Source: Alphaproteobacteria bacterium (lineage in GTDB: Bacteria; Pseudomonadota; Alphaproteobacteria; Reyranellales; Reyranellaceae). Taken from it: DNA of 64,000 nt. Below, piece after piece: positions 1 to 9,147 of this stretch. The position numbers and the translations under genes were made by a program. The stretch lies in contig JAFKFL010000009.1 in NCBI GenBank assembly GCA_017308235.1, positions 389,545 through 453,544 on the forward strand, written 5' to 3'. Each line of letters starts with the position of its first letter. The first letter of the stretch is position 1. The notes under the pieces were generated by a model that did no database searches, was not told the origin of the DNA, and worked only from the letters and a program-made list of their open reading frames with translations.

Positions 1-181
1 TTGCGCACATCGGGCAAAAGCCAAGGAAGCCCGTGCCGGCGAGAATGATGCCAACCACGAACCCCACTCCGTCCATCCACGTCGCGGTGGAATAAAGATA
101 CGTGATCCCGATCAGCACAAGGCCGGTCACGACCCGGATCGTTCGCTCCCAACCCGGCAGATTGGCTTTGAAATAGAACAT
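1..181 (-). CDS. DUF2892-type small inner-membrane protein (cut by window edge)
   Basis: Sixty codons are visible, read leftward from the ATG at 181. The N-terminal segment NLPGWERTIRVV is followed by two hydrophobic stretches (about residues 16-30 and 38-54) and the visible part ends in GFCPMCA at the window edge. An amphipathic N-x-G-x-x-E-R start, two membrane helices and a Cys-Pro near the end fit the DUF2892 family (also found fused to rhodanese domains in YgaP). The function of the stand-alone family is not known. It is divergent from pgk, about 120 bp away. The C-terminus lies outside the window. Confidence 0.7.
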   Translation of the reverse strand, partial: MFYFKANLPGWERTIRVVTGLVLIGITYLYSTATWMDGVGFVVGIILAGTGFLGFCPMCA

Positions 182-300
182 CGTCCGGCACCCTTGTTCC
201 GTGTTTTGCCTGACCGTATAGAGGGCCCGAAGACACGAAAGGGTTCACGCGGCCGAAGATTTTGTGCGCCGAGACCCCTGCTAACGCGAAGAGCGAGGAT

Positions 301-1500
301 ATGAGCGATTTCAAGACGATCGACACCGAGAAGGTCGAGGGCAAGCGCGTGCTGGTGCGTGTCGACCTCAATGTTCCGATGAAAGCCGGCAAGGTGACCG
401 ACGCGACGCGCATCGAGCGCGCGGCGCCGACCCTGTCCGAGCTCGCGTCGAAGGGGGCGAAGGTGATCGTGCTCAGCCACTTCGGCCGGCCCGACGGCAA
501 GCGCGTGCCGGAGATGTCGCTCAAGCCGCTGGTCGAGCCGCTCAGCAAGGCGCTGGGCAAGCCGGTGGCCTTCGCCGACGATTGCATCGGCCCGGCAGCG
601 GAGGCGGCGGTGAACGCGCTGAAGCCGGGCGGCGTGCTGCTGCTGGAGAACCTCCGCTTCCACAAGGAAGAGGAGAAGAACGATTCCGCGTTCGTGGCGA
701 AGCTCACGGCCCTGGGCGATCTCTACGTCAACGACGCTTTCTCGGCCGCGCATCGCGCGCATGCCTCGACCGAAGGCGTGGCGCATCGCCTGCCGGCGAC
801 GGCCGGCCGGCTGATGCAGGCCGAACTCGAGGCGCTCGACAGGGCACTGGGCAAACCGAAGCGGCCGGTCTGCGCGGTGGTGGGCGGCGCCAAGGTCTCG
901 ACCAAGCTCGACCTCTTGGGCAACCTCGTCGGCAAGGTCGACAAGCTGATCATCGGCGGCGGCATGGCCAACACGTTCCTGCAGGCGCAGGGGATTCCGG
1001 TCGGCAAGTCGCTGTCGGAGAAGGACCTTGGCAAGACAGCACTCGAGATCCTGGGCAAGGCGAAGGCCGCGAACTGCAAGGTCCTGCTGCCGGTCGATGT
1101 CGTGGTCGCGGGTGAGTTCAAGGCCGGCGCGCCGAACAAGGTGGTCGACGCCAACGCCTGCCCCGATGATCAGATGATCCTCGATGTCGGGCCAAAGTCG
1201 ATCGCGCTCTACCAGAAGGAAGTCGGCGATTGCGCGACGCTGGTCTGGAACGGCCCGCTCGGCGCTTTCGAGATGAAGCCGTTCGACCAGGGCACGGTGG
1301 CGCTCGCAAAAACCGTCGCCGATCTCACGTCGGCCAAGAAGCTGCTCTCGGTTGCGGGCGGCGGCGATACCGTGGCGGCGCTCGCCGCGGCGGGCGTCGA
1401 GGAGAAATTCTCCTATGTCTCGACCGCAGGCGGCGCGTTCCTCGAATGGATGGAAGGCAAGACCCTGCCGGGCGTTGCGGCGCTGATCCGGGCAGCGTAG
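301..1500 (+). CDS. pgk: phosphoglycerate kinase
   Basis: Cytosolic glycolytic and gluconeogenic enzyme that transfers phosphate between 1,3-bisphosphoglycerate and ADP. Family landmarks appear in order: VRVDLNVPM near residue 20, [10 protein letters not shown] near 60, [25 protein letters not shown], the hinge and nucleotide region [21 protein letters not shown], and the glycine-rich GGGDTVAAL followed by [10 protein letters not shown] close to the C-terminus. The product is 399 residues, normal for the family. I start at ATG 301, which follows GAGCGAGGA, rather than an in-frame ATG at 262 that would add 13 non-conserved residues. No gapA or other glycolysis gene lies beside it in this window. 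Confidence 0.97.
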   Translation: MSDFKTIDTEKVEGKRVLVRVDLNVPMKAGKVTDATRIERAAPTLSELASKGAKVIVLSHFGRPDGKRVPEMSLKPLVEPLSKALGKPVAFADDCIGPAAEAAVNALKPGGVLLLENLRFHKEEEKNDSAFVAKLTALGDLYVNDAFSAAHRAHASTEGVAHRLPATAGRLMQAELEALDRALGKPKRPVCAVVGGAKVSTKLDLLGNLVGKVDKLIIGGGMANTFLQAQGIPVGKSLSEKDLGKTALEILGKAKAANCKVLLPVDVVVAGEFKAGAPNKVVDANACPDDQMILDVGPKSIALYQKEVGDCATLVWNGPLGAFEMKPFDQGTVALAKTVADLTSAKKLLSVAGGGDTVAALAAAGVEEKFSYVSTAGGAFLEWMEGKTLPGVAALIRAA

Positions 1501-1512
1501 GACTCGGAGGCG

Positions 1513-2115
1513 ATGAGCACGCCTCCCCCCGTCATTCCCGATCGGCCGCGACTCCCCTGGGATCCGCCGGAGCATTTCGAGAAGCGCATTCCCGACGGCG
1601 ACAATCGTGAGCGGCTGGTGTGCGCGCGCTGCGAGTTCATCCACTACCAGAACCCCAAGATCGTCGCCGGCGCCGTCTGCACCTGGGGCGACAAGATCCT
1701 GCTCGCCAAGCGCGCCATCGAACCGCGCAAAGGATTTTGGACCTTGCCGGCGGGCTACATGGAATTGGGCGAGACAACCGAGCAGGCGGCTGAACGCGAG
1801 GCGCGTGAGGAAGCCTGCGCCACCATCGAGATCGAGCGCTTGCTCGCGATGTACAGTGTGGCGCGCATCGGCCAGGTGCAGATCATGTATCGCGCGCGCC
1901 TGGTCAGCGACGACATCGCACCGGGCGTAGAGAGCGAAGCGGTGGCCCTGCTCGATTGGGCCGACATCCCGTGGGATCAGCTCGCCTTCCCGACCGTCGT
2001 CTGGGCGCTGGCGCATTTCCACGACGCGCGCGGCAAGGCCGACTTCGCAACCTATTCCAACCCGACGGGTGACCTCGCCCGCACGTGGCCGCCGCGCAAA
2101 CCCGCCGGCGTCTGA
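1513..2115 (+). CDS. NUDIX hydrolase with N-terminal half zinc ribbon
   Basis: A 200-residue NUDIX enzyme, expected to cleave nucleoside diphosphates linked to another moiety; ADP-ribose or NADH-like substrates are most common in this subgroup. The Nudix box runs from Gly81 through Glu87 to REAREE (95-100), matching GX5EX7REUXEE, although the glycine usual after it is replaced (ACA). Upstream is a single CxxC (Cys37, Cys40) in the context CARCEFIHYQNPK, the pattern of the NudC-like zinc ribbon that has only one visible pair here. GGAG sits just before ATG 1513. Only 12 bp separate it from pgk, so the two are probably co-transcribed. The substrate cannot be told. Confidence 0.88.
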   Translation: MSTPPPVIPDRPRLPWDPPEHFEKRIPDGDNRERLVCARCEFIHYQNPKIVAGAVCTWGDKILLAKRAIEPRKGFWTLPAGYMELGETTEQAAEREAREEACATIEIERLLAMYSVARIGQVQIMYRARLVSDDIAPGVESEAVALLDWADIPWDQLAFPTVVWALAHFHDARGKADFATYSNPTGDLARTWPPRKPAGV

Positions 2116-2189
2116 TCACCCGACGCCTGATCCGCGTCCAAAGCAAAGCTCACTTTCGCGATAGCAAAGGCTGTCGCATCCGAGTTTCA

Positions 2190-2218
2190 TTGGCGAAACG
2201 AGCCTCCTCTGCTAACAT
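2190..2218 (+). promoter_or_regulatory. candidate sigma-70 promoter for the Rieske oxygenase gene
   Basis: TTGGCG and TAACAT are separated by 17 bp, each matching four of six consensus positions, and end 41 bp before the ATG at 2260. A small hairpin, GTCCG-GTAAA-CGGAC at 2228-2242, lies in the presumed leader. This is pattern matching only. Confidence 0.35.
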
Positions 2219-2259
2219 CGTACGAAAGTCCGGTAAACGGACCGCAACGGAGGAAACAC

Positions 2260-3588
2260 ATGCTGACGGCTGCCAGTAACGAAATGCTGTGCCGCACCGG
2301 ACCCGGCACGCCCATGGGCAATCTCATGCGCGAATATTGGATTCCGGCGTGTCTCTCGTCCGAACTGAAGGCGGACGGCGAGCCGATGCGACTTCTGCTG
2401 CTCAGCGAGCAGCTCATCGCCTTCCGCGACACCGACGGCCGCGTCGGCATCATGGAACATCGCTGTCCGCACCGCTGTGCGTCGCTGTTCTTCGGCCGCA
2501 ACGAACAAGGCGGCCTGCGCTGCGTCTATCACGGCTGGAAGTTCGACGTGGAAGGCAACTGCCTCGACATGCCGAACGTGCCGCCGTCGCAGGACTTCAG
2601 GCACCGCGTCAGGGCCAAGGCCTACAAGGTGGTGGAGCGCGGCGGCTTCGTCTGGACCTACATGGGCAAGCGCGCCGAACCGCCGCCGCTGCCCAGCTTC
2701 GACATCCTGCTGCTGCCGGAGGAAGAGCGCCTGACGCGCGCGCACCAGCGCGAGTGCAACTGGTTCCAGTCGCTGGAAGGCGACATCGACACCTCGCACT
2801 TCGGCTTCCTGCACATCGGTGCGCTCAAGGTCGAGGATGTCGATCCGAAGTCGATCCATCGCTGGAGCGTGGGCGACCGCGCGCCCGACTACAAGGCGAC
2901 CGAGACCGACTGGGGCACGATGTACGCGGCGTACCGGCCGGCCGAACCGGGCGACTACTACTACCGCTTCGCCCACTACATGCTGCCGTTCTTCACGCTG
3001 ACGCCCAACGGCTCGTTCGAGGACCAGGTCGCCTGCACCATGAACGTGCCAATGGATGACACGCACACCATGGTCTACAACCTTTCCTGGAAGAAAAAGA
3101 CGCGTCCGCTCGAAACAACAAAGAATGGCGAGTGGATCGCCGGTCTCGCGCCCGACGCGAAGTACCTGCCGAACACCAACGACTGGCATGGCCGCAATCG
3201 TCTCGTCGCGCGCAAGGAGAACGACTACTTCATCGACCGCGAGATGCAGAAGCACGTCAACTACACCGGCATCCAGGGCATCGGCCGGCAGGACCAGGCG
3301 GCGGTCGAATGCATGGGCGATCTGGTCGACCGCTCGCTGGAGCATCTGGCGCCATCGGACCGCATGATCGCAATCACGCGCAAGCGCGCGTTGGAGGCGG
3401 TGCAGACGCACATGAAGGACGGGACGGTGCCGGCGACGGTTGACAATCCCGACCTCTATCGGGGGGCGCGCGGCGGCGCGTTCGTGGCGTCGACCAAGCT
3501 CGACTGGCTCGCCGCCTACGCCGAGAAGCTGCAAACCGCCAAGAGCCCGCTCGGCCTGCTGACACGGATGCCGCTGGCCGCCGAGTAA
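2260..3588 (+). CDS. Rieske non-heme iron oxygenase, alpha subunit (phthalate dioxygenase-like)
   Basis: Terminal oxygenase component that hydroxylates or demethylates an aromatic or other cyclic substrate using electrons from a separate reductase. The Rieske [2Fe-2S] ligands are Cys69, His71, Cys88 and His91 (CPH then CVYH). The mononuclear iron motif DxxHx4H is Asp177, His180, His185 (DTSHFGFLH). The length (442) and the C-terminal half fit the phthalate 4,5-dioxygenase group. No ferredoxin or reductase gene is next to it. The downstream ABC importer and IclR regulator on the same strand suggest a substrate-specific catabolic unit. The substrate is unknown. SD is GGAGGAAAC before ATG 2260. 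Confidence 0.9.
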   Translation: MLTAASNEMLCRTGPGTPMGNLMREYWIPACLSSELKADGEPMRLLLLSEQLIAFRDTDGRVGIMEHRCPHRCASLFFGRNEQGGLRCVYHGWKFDVEGNCLDMPNVPPSQDFRHRVRAKAYKVVERGGFVWTYMGKRAEPPPLPSFDILLLPEEERLTRAHQRECNWFQSLEGDIDTSHFGFLHIGALKVEDVDPKSIHRWSVGDRAPDYKATETDWGTMYAAYRPAEPGDYYYRFAHYMLPFFTLTPNGSFEDQVACTMNVPMDDTHTMVYNLSWKKKTRPLETTKNGEWIAGLAPDAKYLPNTNDWHGRNRLVARKENDYFIDREMQKHVNYTGIQGIGRQDQAAVECMGDLVDRSLEHLAPSDRMIAITRKRALEAVQTHMKDGTVPATVDNPDLYRGARGGAFVASTKLDWLAAYAEKLQTAKSPLGLLTRMPLAAE

Positions 3589-3685
3589 CTGGCCCGAGTG
3601 GCTGAAGCGAGCGGCCGCGCAAGACGGCCGCCGCATGGTCCGGCGAGGCAGGACCTGCTGCCTCGCCTGATGGGAGGAAACGCGG

Positions 3686-5467
3686 ATGGGCTCGGCTGCG
3701 CTCGAACGGCGTTCAGACGCGGTGACGCCAGACCCGCTGATGGGTGCCGGCGTCCGGCCGGCGGAAGCACGCGCCCGGTGGGCGCGCCTGCCGTACCTCG
3801 GCCGTCCGGCCGGCATCACCCTCCTGCTCTTGCTGCTCGCCTTCCTGTCGCTTTATCCGATGGTGATGCTGCTCTACGGCAGCCTGCATTCGACGCCGCC
3901 GGGCATCGCCGGCACCTTCAACCTCGATGGCTATGCCGGGCTCCTGACCGTCCAGAACCTGCAGATCCTGGCCAACACCATCGGCATCTCGCTGATCAAG
4001 ACCGTGCTCTCGATGGCGCTCGCGATCCTGCTGGCCTGGATCGTGGCGCGAACCGACACGCCGGCACGCGGCACGCTCGAGGTGCTGATCACGCTCCCCT
4101 TTTTCATTCCGCCGATCCTGACCGCCACGGCCTGGGCGATGCTCGGCAACGCGCAGGTCGGCACCATCAACCTCGCATGGCGCTGGATCACCGGCACCGA
4201 CAGCACGCTGGTCGACGTCTATTCCTACGGCGGCGTCATCTGGCACATGATGCAGTACTCGACGCCCTTCATCTTCCTGTTTGTGGTCGACGCCTTCCGC
4301 GCCATGGACCCCGCACTCGAGGAATCGAGCCGCATGTCGGGTGCCACGCGCTGGCAGACCTTCTGGCGGGTCACCTTCGCTTTGATGCTGCCGGTCACGA
4401 CCAGCGCCTTCATCCTGAGTTTCATCCGCGGCATGGAGGGCTTCGAATCCGCGGTGTTCTTCGGCACGCCCGTGAACATCAAGGTCATCACCACCCAGAT
4501 CTACGATCTGATCACCCAGCAGGCCCAACCCGACTACCAGGGCGCAACGTCGTTCGGGTTCGCAGCCATGGCGCTGATGTTCCTGCTGCTGGTGTTGCAG
4601 TCCCGCCTCCTGAGGCGGCGCAGCTTCACGACCGTCACCGGCAAGGGCTACTCGCCCAACGTGATCCGGCTGGGCGGGCTGCGCTGGGTGACCTTCGCGA
4701 TCTGCATTGCCTTTTTCGCCGCCACGGTCGCCCTGCCGATCGGCCAGCTCCTGCTCTCGTCCTTCTTCCAGTTCTTCGGCTTCTACCAGCTCGACATGCT
4801 GACGCTCGACCACTACCGCGCGGTCTGGGCCAACGACGAGTTCTGGACGGCGCTGGGCAACACCATGCTGCTGGGCGTCACCGGCGCCACCGCAACCATG
4901 GTGCTGGGCGGCATCGTGGCCTATGTGACGACGCGCACGCTCTGGTTTGGCCGCCGCCTGATCAACCTGCTCGCCTGGCTGCCCTGGATGATGCCCGGCA
5001 TGGTGCTGGGCATCGGCTTCCTGTGGGGCTTCGCCACCCTGCCGCACGCGATCCCGATCTACGGCACGCTGTGGGCGCTGCTGCTGGCCTATGTGGCGCT
5101 CGGCACGCCGGTCGCGGTGCGCGTGACCTCGGGTGCCTATCAGCAGATCGCGCGCGACCTCGAGGAGTGCTCGCGCGTGCATGGCGCGGGCTGGTGGCAG
5201 ACGCTGGGCCGCGTCCTGGTCGCGCTCGCCTGGCCCGCTTTCGCGGTGGGCTGGGTGCTGGTGTTCTTCGGCATCATGCGCGAGCTCAGCGCCTCGATCC
5301 TGCTCTATTCCCCTGGCACCCAGGTCCTGTCGGTGGTGATGCTGAAGATGTGGACCAGCAACAGGGCCGAGGACGTGAGCGTGATCGGCCTCCTGATGGT
5401 CGTGATGGTCCTCCTCTTCAGATGGATCCAGCTCAGGCTCATCAAGACACGAATCAGCACACTGTGA
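3686..5467 (+). CDS. ABC transporter permease, two fused permease modules (iron/2-aminoethylphosphonate type)
   Basis: A 593-residue inner-membrane protein made of two binding-protein-dependent permease modules in tandem, as in FbpB/AfuB-type transporters. Each half has about six membrane helices and its own cytoplasmic EAA-like loop: EESSRMSGATRWQTFWRV in the first and EECSRVHGAGWWQTLGRV in the second. A single gene can therefore form the whole channel. GGGAGGAAA precedes ATG 3686. The binding protein follows 16 bp later and the ATPase after it, so the three form one import system. This class moves ferric iron, phosphonates or organic acids; position beside a Rieske oxygenase favours the oxygenase substrate, which is inference. 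Confidence 0.9.
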   Translation: MGSAALERRSDAVTPDPLMGAGVRPAEARARWARLPYLGRPAGITLLLLLLAFLSLYPMVMLLYGSLHSTPPGIAGTFNLDGYAGLLTVQNLQILANTIGISLIKTVLSMALAILLAWIVARTDTPARGTLEVLITLPFFIPPILTATAWAMLGNAQVGTINLAWRWITGTDSTLVDVYSYGGVIWHMMQYSTPFIFLFVVDAFRAMDPALEESSRMSGATRWQTFWRVTFALMLPVTTSAFILSFIRGMEGFESAVFFGTPVNIKVITTQIYDLITQQAQPDYQGATSFGFAAMALMFLLLVLQSRLLRRRSFTTVTGKGYSPNVIRLGGLRWVTFAICIAFFAATVALPIGQLLLSSFFQFFGFYQLDMLTLDHYRAVWANDEFWTALGNTMLLGVTGATATMVLGGIVAYVTTRTLWFGRRLINLLAWLPWMMPGMVLGIGFLWGFATLPHAIPIYGTLWALLLAYVALGTPVAVRVTSGAYQQIARDLEECSRVHGAGWWQTLGRVLVALAWPAFAVGWVLVFFGIMRELSASILLYSPGTQVLSVVMLKMWTSNRAEDVSVIGLLMVVMVLLFRWIQLRLIKTRISTL

Positions 5468-5483
5468 CGGGAGGAAAGACGGG

Positions 5484-6503
5484 ATGACTCCGATCGGCAG
5501 GAAGACCTTCTTGACGCTGGCCGCGAGCTACGCCGTCGCACGACCGGCTGCGGCCCAGGACGATGCCGAGTGGCAGAAGGTGGTCGATGCGGCGAAGAAG
5601 GAAGGCAAGCTCACGCTCTACACCGCGTCGATCGGCTCGCCTTATCTGAAGGCGGTCCTCCAGGCGTTCGAAAAGAAGTATGGCATCCGCATCGAGGCGT
5701 TCGAGGCTCGGGCGAGCGAGGTGCGCGAGCGCGTGCGCATCGAACAGGCGGCTGGCCGCTTCGTCGGTGACATCCATCACAACGGCCAGACCGCGACCTG
5801 GCTGATGCAGCGCGACGGCAATTTCCAGCCGCACGGCCCCATCCCCAACCTGAAGAATCTCGACCCGACCTATGCGGTCGACGACGTGCGCGTGCCGAGC
5901 GAGGTCAACAGCTACGGCCTGCTGATCAACCGCAACCTGGTGAAACCGGCCGACGAGCCCAAGAGTTGGCTCGACATCCTCGATCCGAAATGGAAAGGCC
6001 GGATCCTGTCCGACGACACGCGCGCGCTCGGCGGCGGCTCGGTGTTCTTCGTGGTGATGCACGACACCTTCGGCAAGGAATTCCACGAGAAGTATGCGGC
6101 ACAGAAGCCGATCTTCTCGCGCGATCTCGCAGGCAACGAACGCCGCACCGCGCGCGGCGAATTTCCGCTGTACGTTCCCTTCCTGCTGTCGGACTACAAC
6201 CAGATCCGCGGCCTGCCGGTGAAGCCGATCGTGCCGGCCGAGGGCCGGCCCTACGTCCTGTTCCAGCTCTCGATACTGAAGAACGCGCCACATCCCAACG
6301 CGGCCCGCCTGTTCATCAACTTCTATCTCGAGCCTGAGCAACAGCTCGTCTTCGCCAATGGTGGCTTCAATCCGGCCGTGAAGGGTGTCGTCGAGAAGGC
6401 ACCGGAAGACATGCGCGCATTGCTCGCGACCAAGCCGATGGGCACCACCGTGCCGGAGCGCCAGGACGCAATGATGGCGCTGGCCAAGGAAATCTACCAA
6501 TAG
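5484..6503 (+). CDS. ABC transporter periplasmic substrate-binding protein
   Basis: A 339-residue extracellular solute-binding protein. A signal peptide ends near residue 25 (ARPAAAQ), then the mature start DDAEWQKVVDAAKKEGKL is typical of the iron/2-aminoethylphosphonate binding-protein group. SWLDILDPKWKGRI and the later NAARLFINFYLEPEQQ are recurrent family segments. It delivers substrate to the fused permease encoded just upstream. There is no obvious tyrosine-rich ferric-ion site that I can point to, so iron specificity should not be assumed. SD GGAGGAAAG lies before ATG 5484. Confidence 0.88.
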   Translation: MTPIGRKTFLTLAASYAVARPAAAQDDAEWQKVVDAAKKEGKLTLYTASIGSPYLKAVLQAFEKKYGIRIEAFEARASEVRERVRIEQAAGRFVGDIHHNGQTATWLMQRDGNFQPHGPIPNLKNLDPTYAVDDVRVPSEVNSYGLLINRNLVKPADEPKSWLDILDPKWKGRILSDDTRALGGGSVFFVVMHDTFGKEFHEKYAAQKPIFSRDLAGNERRTARGEFPLYVPFLLSDYNQIRGLPVKPIVPAEGRPYVLFQLSILKNAPHPNAARLFINFYLEPEQQLVFANGGFNPAVKGVVEKAPEDMRALLATKPMGTTVPERQDAMMALAKEIYQ

Positions 6504-6515
6504 CGAGGATCGACC

Positions 6516-7631
6516 GTGCCCAACGTCGCCCTGCAGGCCGTCAGCCGCCACTTCGCCGAGCTCAAGGCGGTCGACAACATCGACCTTGCCGTCTCCGATG
6601 GAGAGTTCGTGACGTTGCTGGGCCCCTCGGGCTGCGGCAAGACGACGACGCTGCGCATGATCGCAGGCCTGGAGCAGAATGACTCAGGGAGCATCGCGAT
6701 CGGCGGCCGCCTGGTGAGCGACGCCGCGACCGGCCTGTTCGTACCGCCCGAGCAGCGCAAGCTCGGCATGGTGTTCCAGTCCTACGCCATCTGGCCGCAC
6801 ATGACGGTGTTCGACAACGTGGCCTACCCCTTGAGCGTGCGCCACGTGCCCAAGCGCGAGATCGCCCAGCGGGTGACGGCGGCGTTGCGGCTGGTCGAGA
6901 TGGAGCGCTACGCCGACCGGCCGGCGCCGGCGCTGTCAGGCGGCCAGCAGCAACGCGTGGCGATCGCGCGGGCACTGGTGTTCGAACCCGAGGTGTTGTT
7001 GCTCGATGAGCCGCTCAGCAATCTCGACGCGCGCCTGCGCACGGTGATGGGCGAGGAGTTCCGCGCCCTGCAGCGGCGGCTCGGCATCACGACAATCTAC
7101 GTGACTCACGATCAGGAAGAGGCGATGGCGCTTTCCGACCGCGTGGTCGTGATGCAGCGCGGCCGCATCCACCAGGTCGGCACGCCCGAACAGGTCTATC
7201 GACGGCCGGCCAGCCGCGACGTCGCAGCCTTCTTCGGCACGCCCAACCTGATCGAGGCGATCGTGACCGCGAGCCGTCCGATCAGTAACGGAGAGGCCGG
7301 CAACGACGAGCACGTGCTCGCGGTGCAGGGAACGAACTGGAGGGGGCAGTGCCGCGCCGCCGCAGCGTTCGGCGAAGGCGACAAGGTGCTGGTCGTGATC
7401 CGTCCCGAAGATGCGACCCTGATCGCGGACGACGCGGTTCTCGCCGACGGGCAGCTCGGCTGGCGCGGCCGCATCGTCGACGGCGTCTTTCGCGGGCCCC
7501 GCCGCTCGCTGGCAGTCCAGACCGACGTGCTGCGCTTCAGAGTCGAATGCCCGGCCATGCGGGAAATGCCGACGGGTGACACGGCGACGATCGTGGTCGA
7601 TTCCCAAAATGCGTGGGCGATTCACGCCTGA
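6516..7631 (+). CDS. ABC transporter ATP-binding protein (with C-terminal TOBE-like domain)
   Basis: Energises the importer encoded by the two preceding genes. Walker A is GPSGCGKTTT (36-45), the Q-loop VFQSYAIWPHMTV, the signature LSGGQQQR, Walker B VLLLDEPLSNLD, and the switch histidine in YVTHDQEEAM. Residues beyond about 240 form the TOBE-like regulatory extension common in iron and spermidine/sugar transporters. The start is GTG at 6516 after GCGAGGATC; only 12 bp separate it from the binding-protein gene. The product is 371 residues. Confidence 0.92.
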   Translation: MPNVALQAVSRHFAELKAVDNIDLAVSDGEFVTLLGPSGCGKTTTLRMIAGLEQNDSGSIAIGGRLVSDAATGLFVPPEQRKLGMVFQSYAIWPHMTVFDNVAYPLSVRHVPKREIAQRVTAALRLVEMERYADRPAPALSGGQQQRVAIARALVFEPEVLLLDEPLSNLDARLRTVMGEEFRALQRRLGITTIYVTHDQEEAMALSDRVVVMQRGRIHQVGTPEQVYRRPASRDVAAFFGTPNLIEAIVTASRPISNGEAGNDEHVLAVQGTNWRGQCRAAAAFGEGDKVLVVIRPEDATLIADDAVLADGQLGWRGRIVDGVFRGPRRSLAVQTDVLRFRVECPAMREMPTGDTATIVVDSQNAWAIHA

Positions 7632-7655
7632 CAGGCAGAAGCAAATGGAGTTCAG

Positions 7656-8456
7656 ATGGCGCGATTGAGGGCCGCCGATGCGGAAAGGCGGGTGGCGAGC
7701 GGGTATGGACCGGATTTCCTCGAGGCTTTTGCCCGCGGCTTGCGCGTGATCGGCGCCTTCGGGCGCGAACGGACGCACATGACGCTGAGCGACGTCGCCC
7801 GTGCAATCGACCTGCCGAAGCCCAGTGCGCGGCGGGCGCTCTATACACTCATCTGTCTCGGCTACGCCAGCAGCGACGGCCGGACCTTCCGCCTGACGCC
7901 GAAGATCATGGAGCTCGCCTCGGCCTACCTCGGCTCCAACATGATCTCGGCGGTCATCCAGCCCGCCTGCGAGCGGCTGTCGGAAAAGACCGAGCAATCC
8001 TGCTTCGCGACCGTCCTCGACGCCCACGACATCGTCATGATCGCGCATTCCCATCACGGCCGTCCCGACGTGCTGGCACCGACGATCGGGCTGCGACGCC
8101 CCGCTTTCAACACCGCTGCCGGCCGTGTGCTCCTGAGCCAGCTCTCCGATACAGCGCTCGATGCGTGGCTGGAAAAGCTCGAACCCAAGGTGATGACCAA
8201 GTTCACGGTGACCGACAAGAAAGCCTTGCGGGCCGAGATCCTGCATGTGCGCAAGCAGGGCTACGCCCTTACCGCGCAGGAATTGCGCCGCGGCTTTCAC
8301 GCCGTCGCGGTGCCGCTCCGCCGCCATGACGGCGCCACGCTGGCGGCACTCAGTGTCGCGGTCTGGGTCGAGGACGCCTCCAACGGCGCCGCGCCCGACA
8401 GGTACCTCGCCGCCCTGCTCGACGAAGCCGCAACGCTGAAGCCGCAATTGCTGTAG
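7656..8456 (+). CDS. IclR-family transcriptional regulator (PcaR/PobR-like)
   Basis: A 266-residue DNA-binding regulator. The N-terminal winged helix-turn-helix includes LSDVARAIDLPKPSARRAL followed by a short wing (SSDGRTFRLTPKIMEL). The C-terminal IclR effector domain shows the usual RPAFNTAAGRVLL and RGFHAVAVPL segments. Members of this branch typically respond to aromatic acids and control the neighbouring catabolic genes. It lies 24 bp after the ABC ATPase on the same strand, so it probably regulates the oxygenase/importer block including itself. Effector unknown. Confidence 0.9.
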   Translation: MARLRAADAERRVASGYGPDFLEAFARGLRVIGAFGRERTHMTLSDVARAIDLPKPSARRALYTLICLGYASSDGRTFRLTPKIMELASAYLGSNMISAVIQPACERLSEKTEQSCFATVLDAHDIVMIAHSHHGRPDVLAPTIGLRRPAFNTAAGRVLLSQLSDTALDAWLEKLEPKVMTKFTVTDKKALRAEILHVRKQGYALTAQELRRGFHAVAVPLRRHDGATLAALSVAVWVEDASNGAAPDRYLAALLDEAATLKPQLL

Positions 8457-8466
8457 CGAAAATCAG

Positions 8467-8549
8467 GAAAGATCCCTCGCTACGCTCGGGATGACACATC
8501 CTCTGATCCACAAACCGTGTCATCCCGACGCAAAGCCGAGGGATCTTTC
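8467..8549. repeat. palindromic intergenic element, type A, tail-to-tail
   Basis: Two inverted copies of a roughly 31-nt unit. The outer arms GAAAGATCCCTCG (8467-8479) and CGAGGGATCTTTC (8537-8549) pair perfectly, as do the inner arms CGGGATGACAC (8487-8497) and GTGTCATCCCG (8517-8527). It lies between the convergent IclR and yciB genes, where it could also act as a bidirectional terminator. The same unit recurs at 53671-53745 in the opposite relative arrangement. Confidence 0.85.
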
Positions 8550-8559
8550 GCAGCGCTGA

Positions 8560-9147
8560 TCAGCCGAACGGGTTTTCGTCGCCGTCCCAGTGGCGTTTGA
8601 GCAATGGGATCTGCAGGAAGGCGAACACCATCGTGAGCGGGAAGCTCAGGAACATCTTGCTGGCGATCCAGGTGTCAGTCGAGAAGCCGCGCCACATCAC
8701 CTCGTTGACCGCAGCCAGCACGAAGAAGAATAGCGCCCAGCGCAGCGTGAGCTTGCGCCAGCCGTCGTCGGTCAGCTGGAAGGCGGTGCCGAAGATCGGC
8801 TTGAGCAGCGGTCGACGCAACACCAGGAGACCACCCCCGAGGATGACGCCAAACAGGCAGTTCACGATGGTCGGCTTCAGCTTGATGAAGGTCTCGTCCT
8901 GCAGCCAGATCGTGAGGCCGCCAAACACCAGTACGAAGAAGCCGCCAACCAGCGGCATGATCGGCCAGCGCCCTTCGAGCCAGCGATAGCAAGGCAGTGC
9001 CACGGCGGTTGCGGCGATGAACACGCCAGTGCCGGTGAAGATGCCCCATTTGCCGTTGGCGATGAAGAACAGCACCAGCGGACCGAGCTCCAGCGCGGTC
9101 GCGTAAAGCTTGCGCATGCCGCGCTCGGGCTTGATGTCGTCGCTCAT
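8560..9147 (-). CDS. yciB: inner-membrane septation/intracellular-septation protein A family (YciB/IspZ)
   Basis: A 195-residue polytopic inner-membrane protein of the YciB/IspZ family, linked to cell-envelope and division-septum synthesis. About five to six hydrophobic helices are visible, with family segments ELGPLVLFFIANGKWGIF near the N-terminus, NEVMWRGFSTDTWIASKMF, and KRHWDGDENPFG at the C-terminus. Its ATG overlaps the ftsY stop by four bases, a conserved alphaproteobacterial arrangement. The molecular activity is not known. Confidence 0.92.
   Translation of the reverse strand: MSDDIKPERGMRKLYATALELGPLVLFFIANGKWGIFTGTGVFIAATAVALPCYRWLEGRWPIMPLVGGFFVLVFGGLTIWLQDETFIKLKPTIVNCLFGVILGGGLLVLRRPLLKPIFGTAFQLTDDGWRKLTLRWALFFFVLAAVNEVMWRGFSTDTWIASKMFLSFPLTMVFAFLQIPLLKRHWDGDENPFG

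Noticed and set aside
127..2022. 631-codon open frame on the minus strand opposite pgk and the NUDIX gene
   Set aside because: It spans two well-supported genes in the other direction and shows no family motif.
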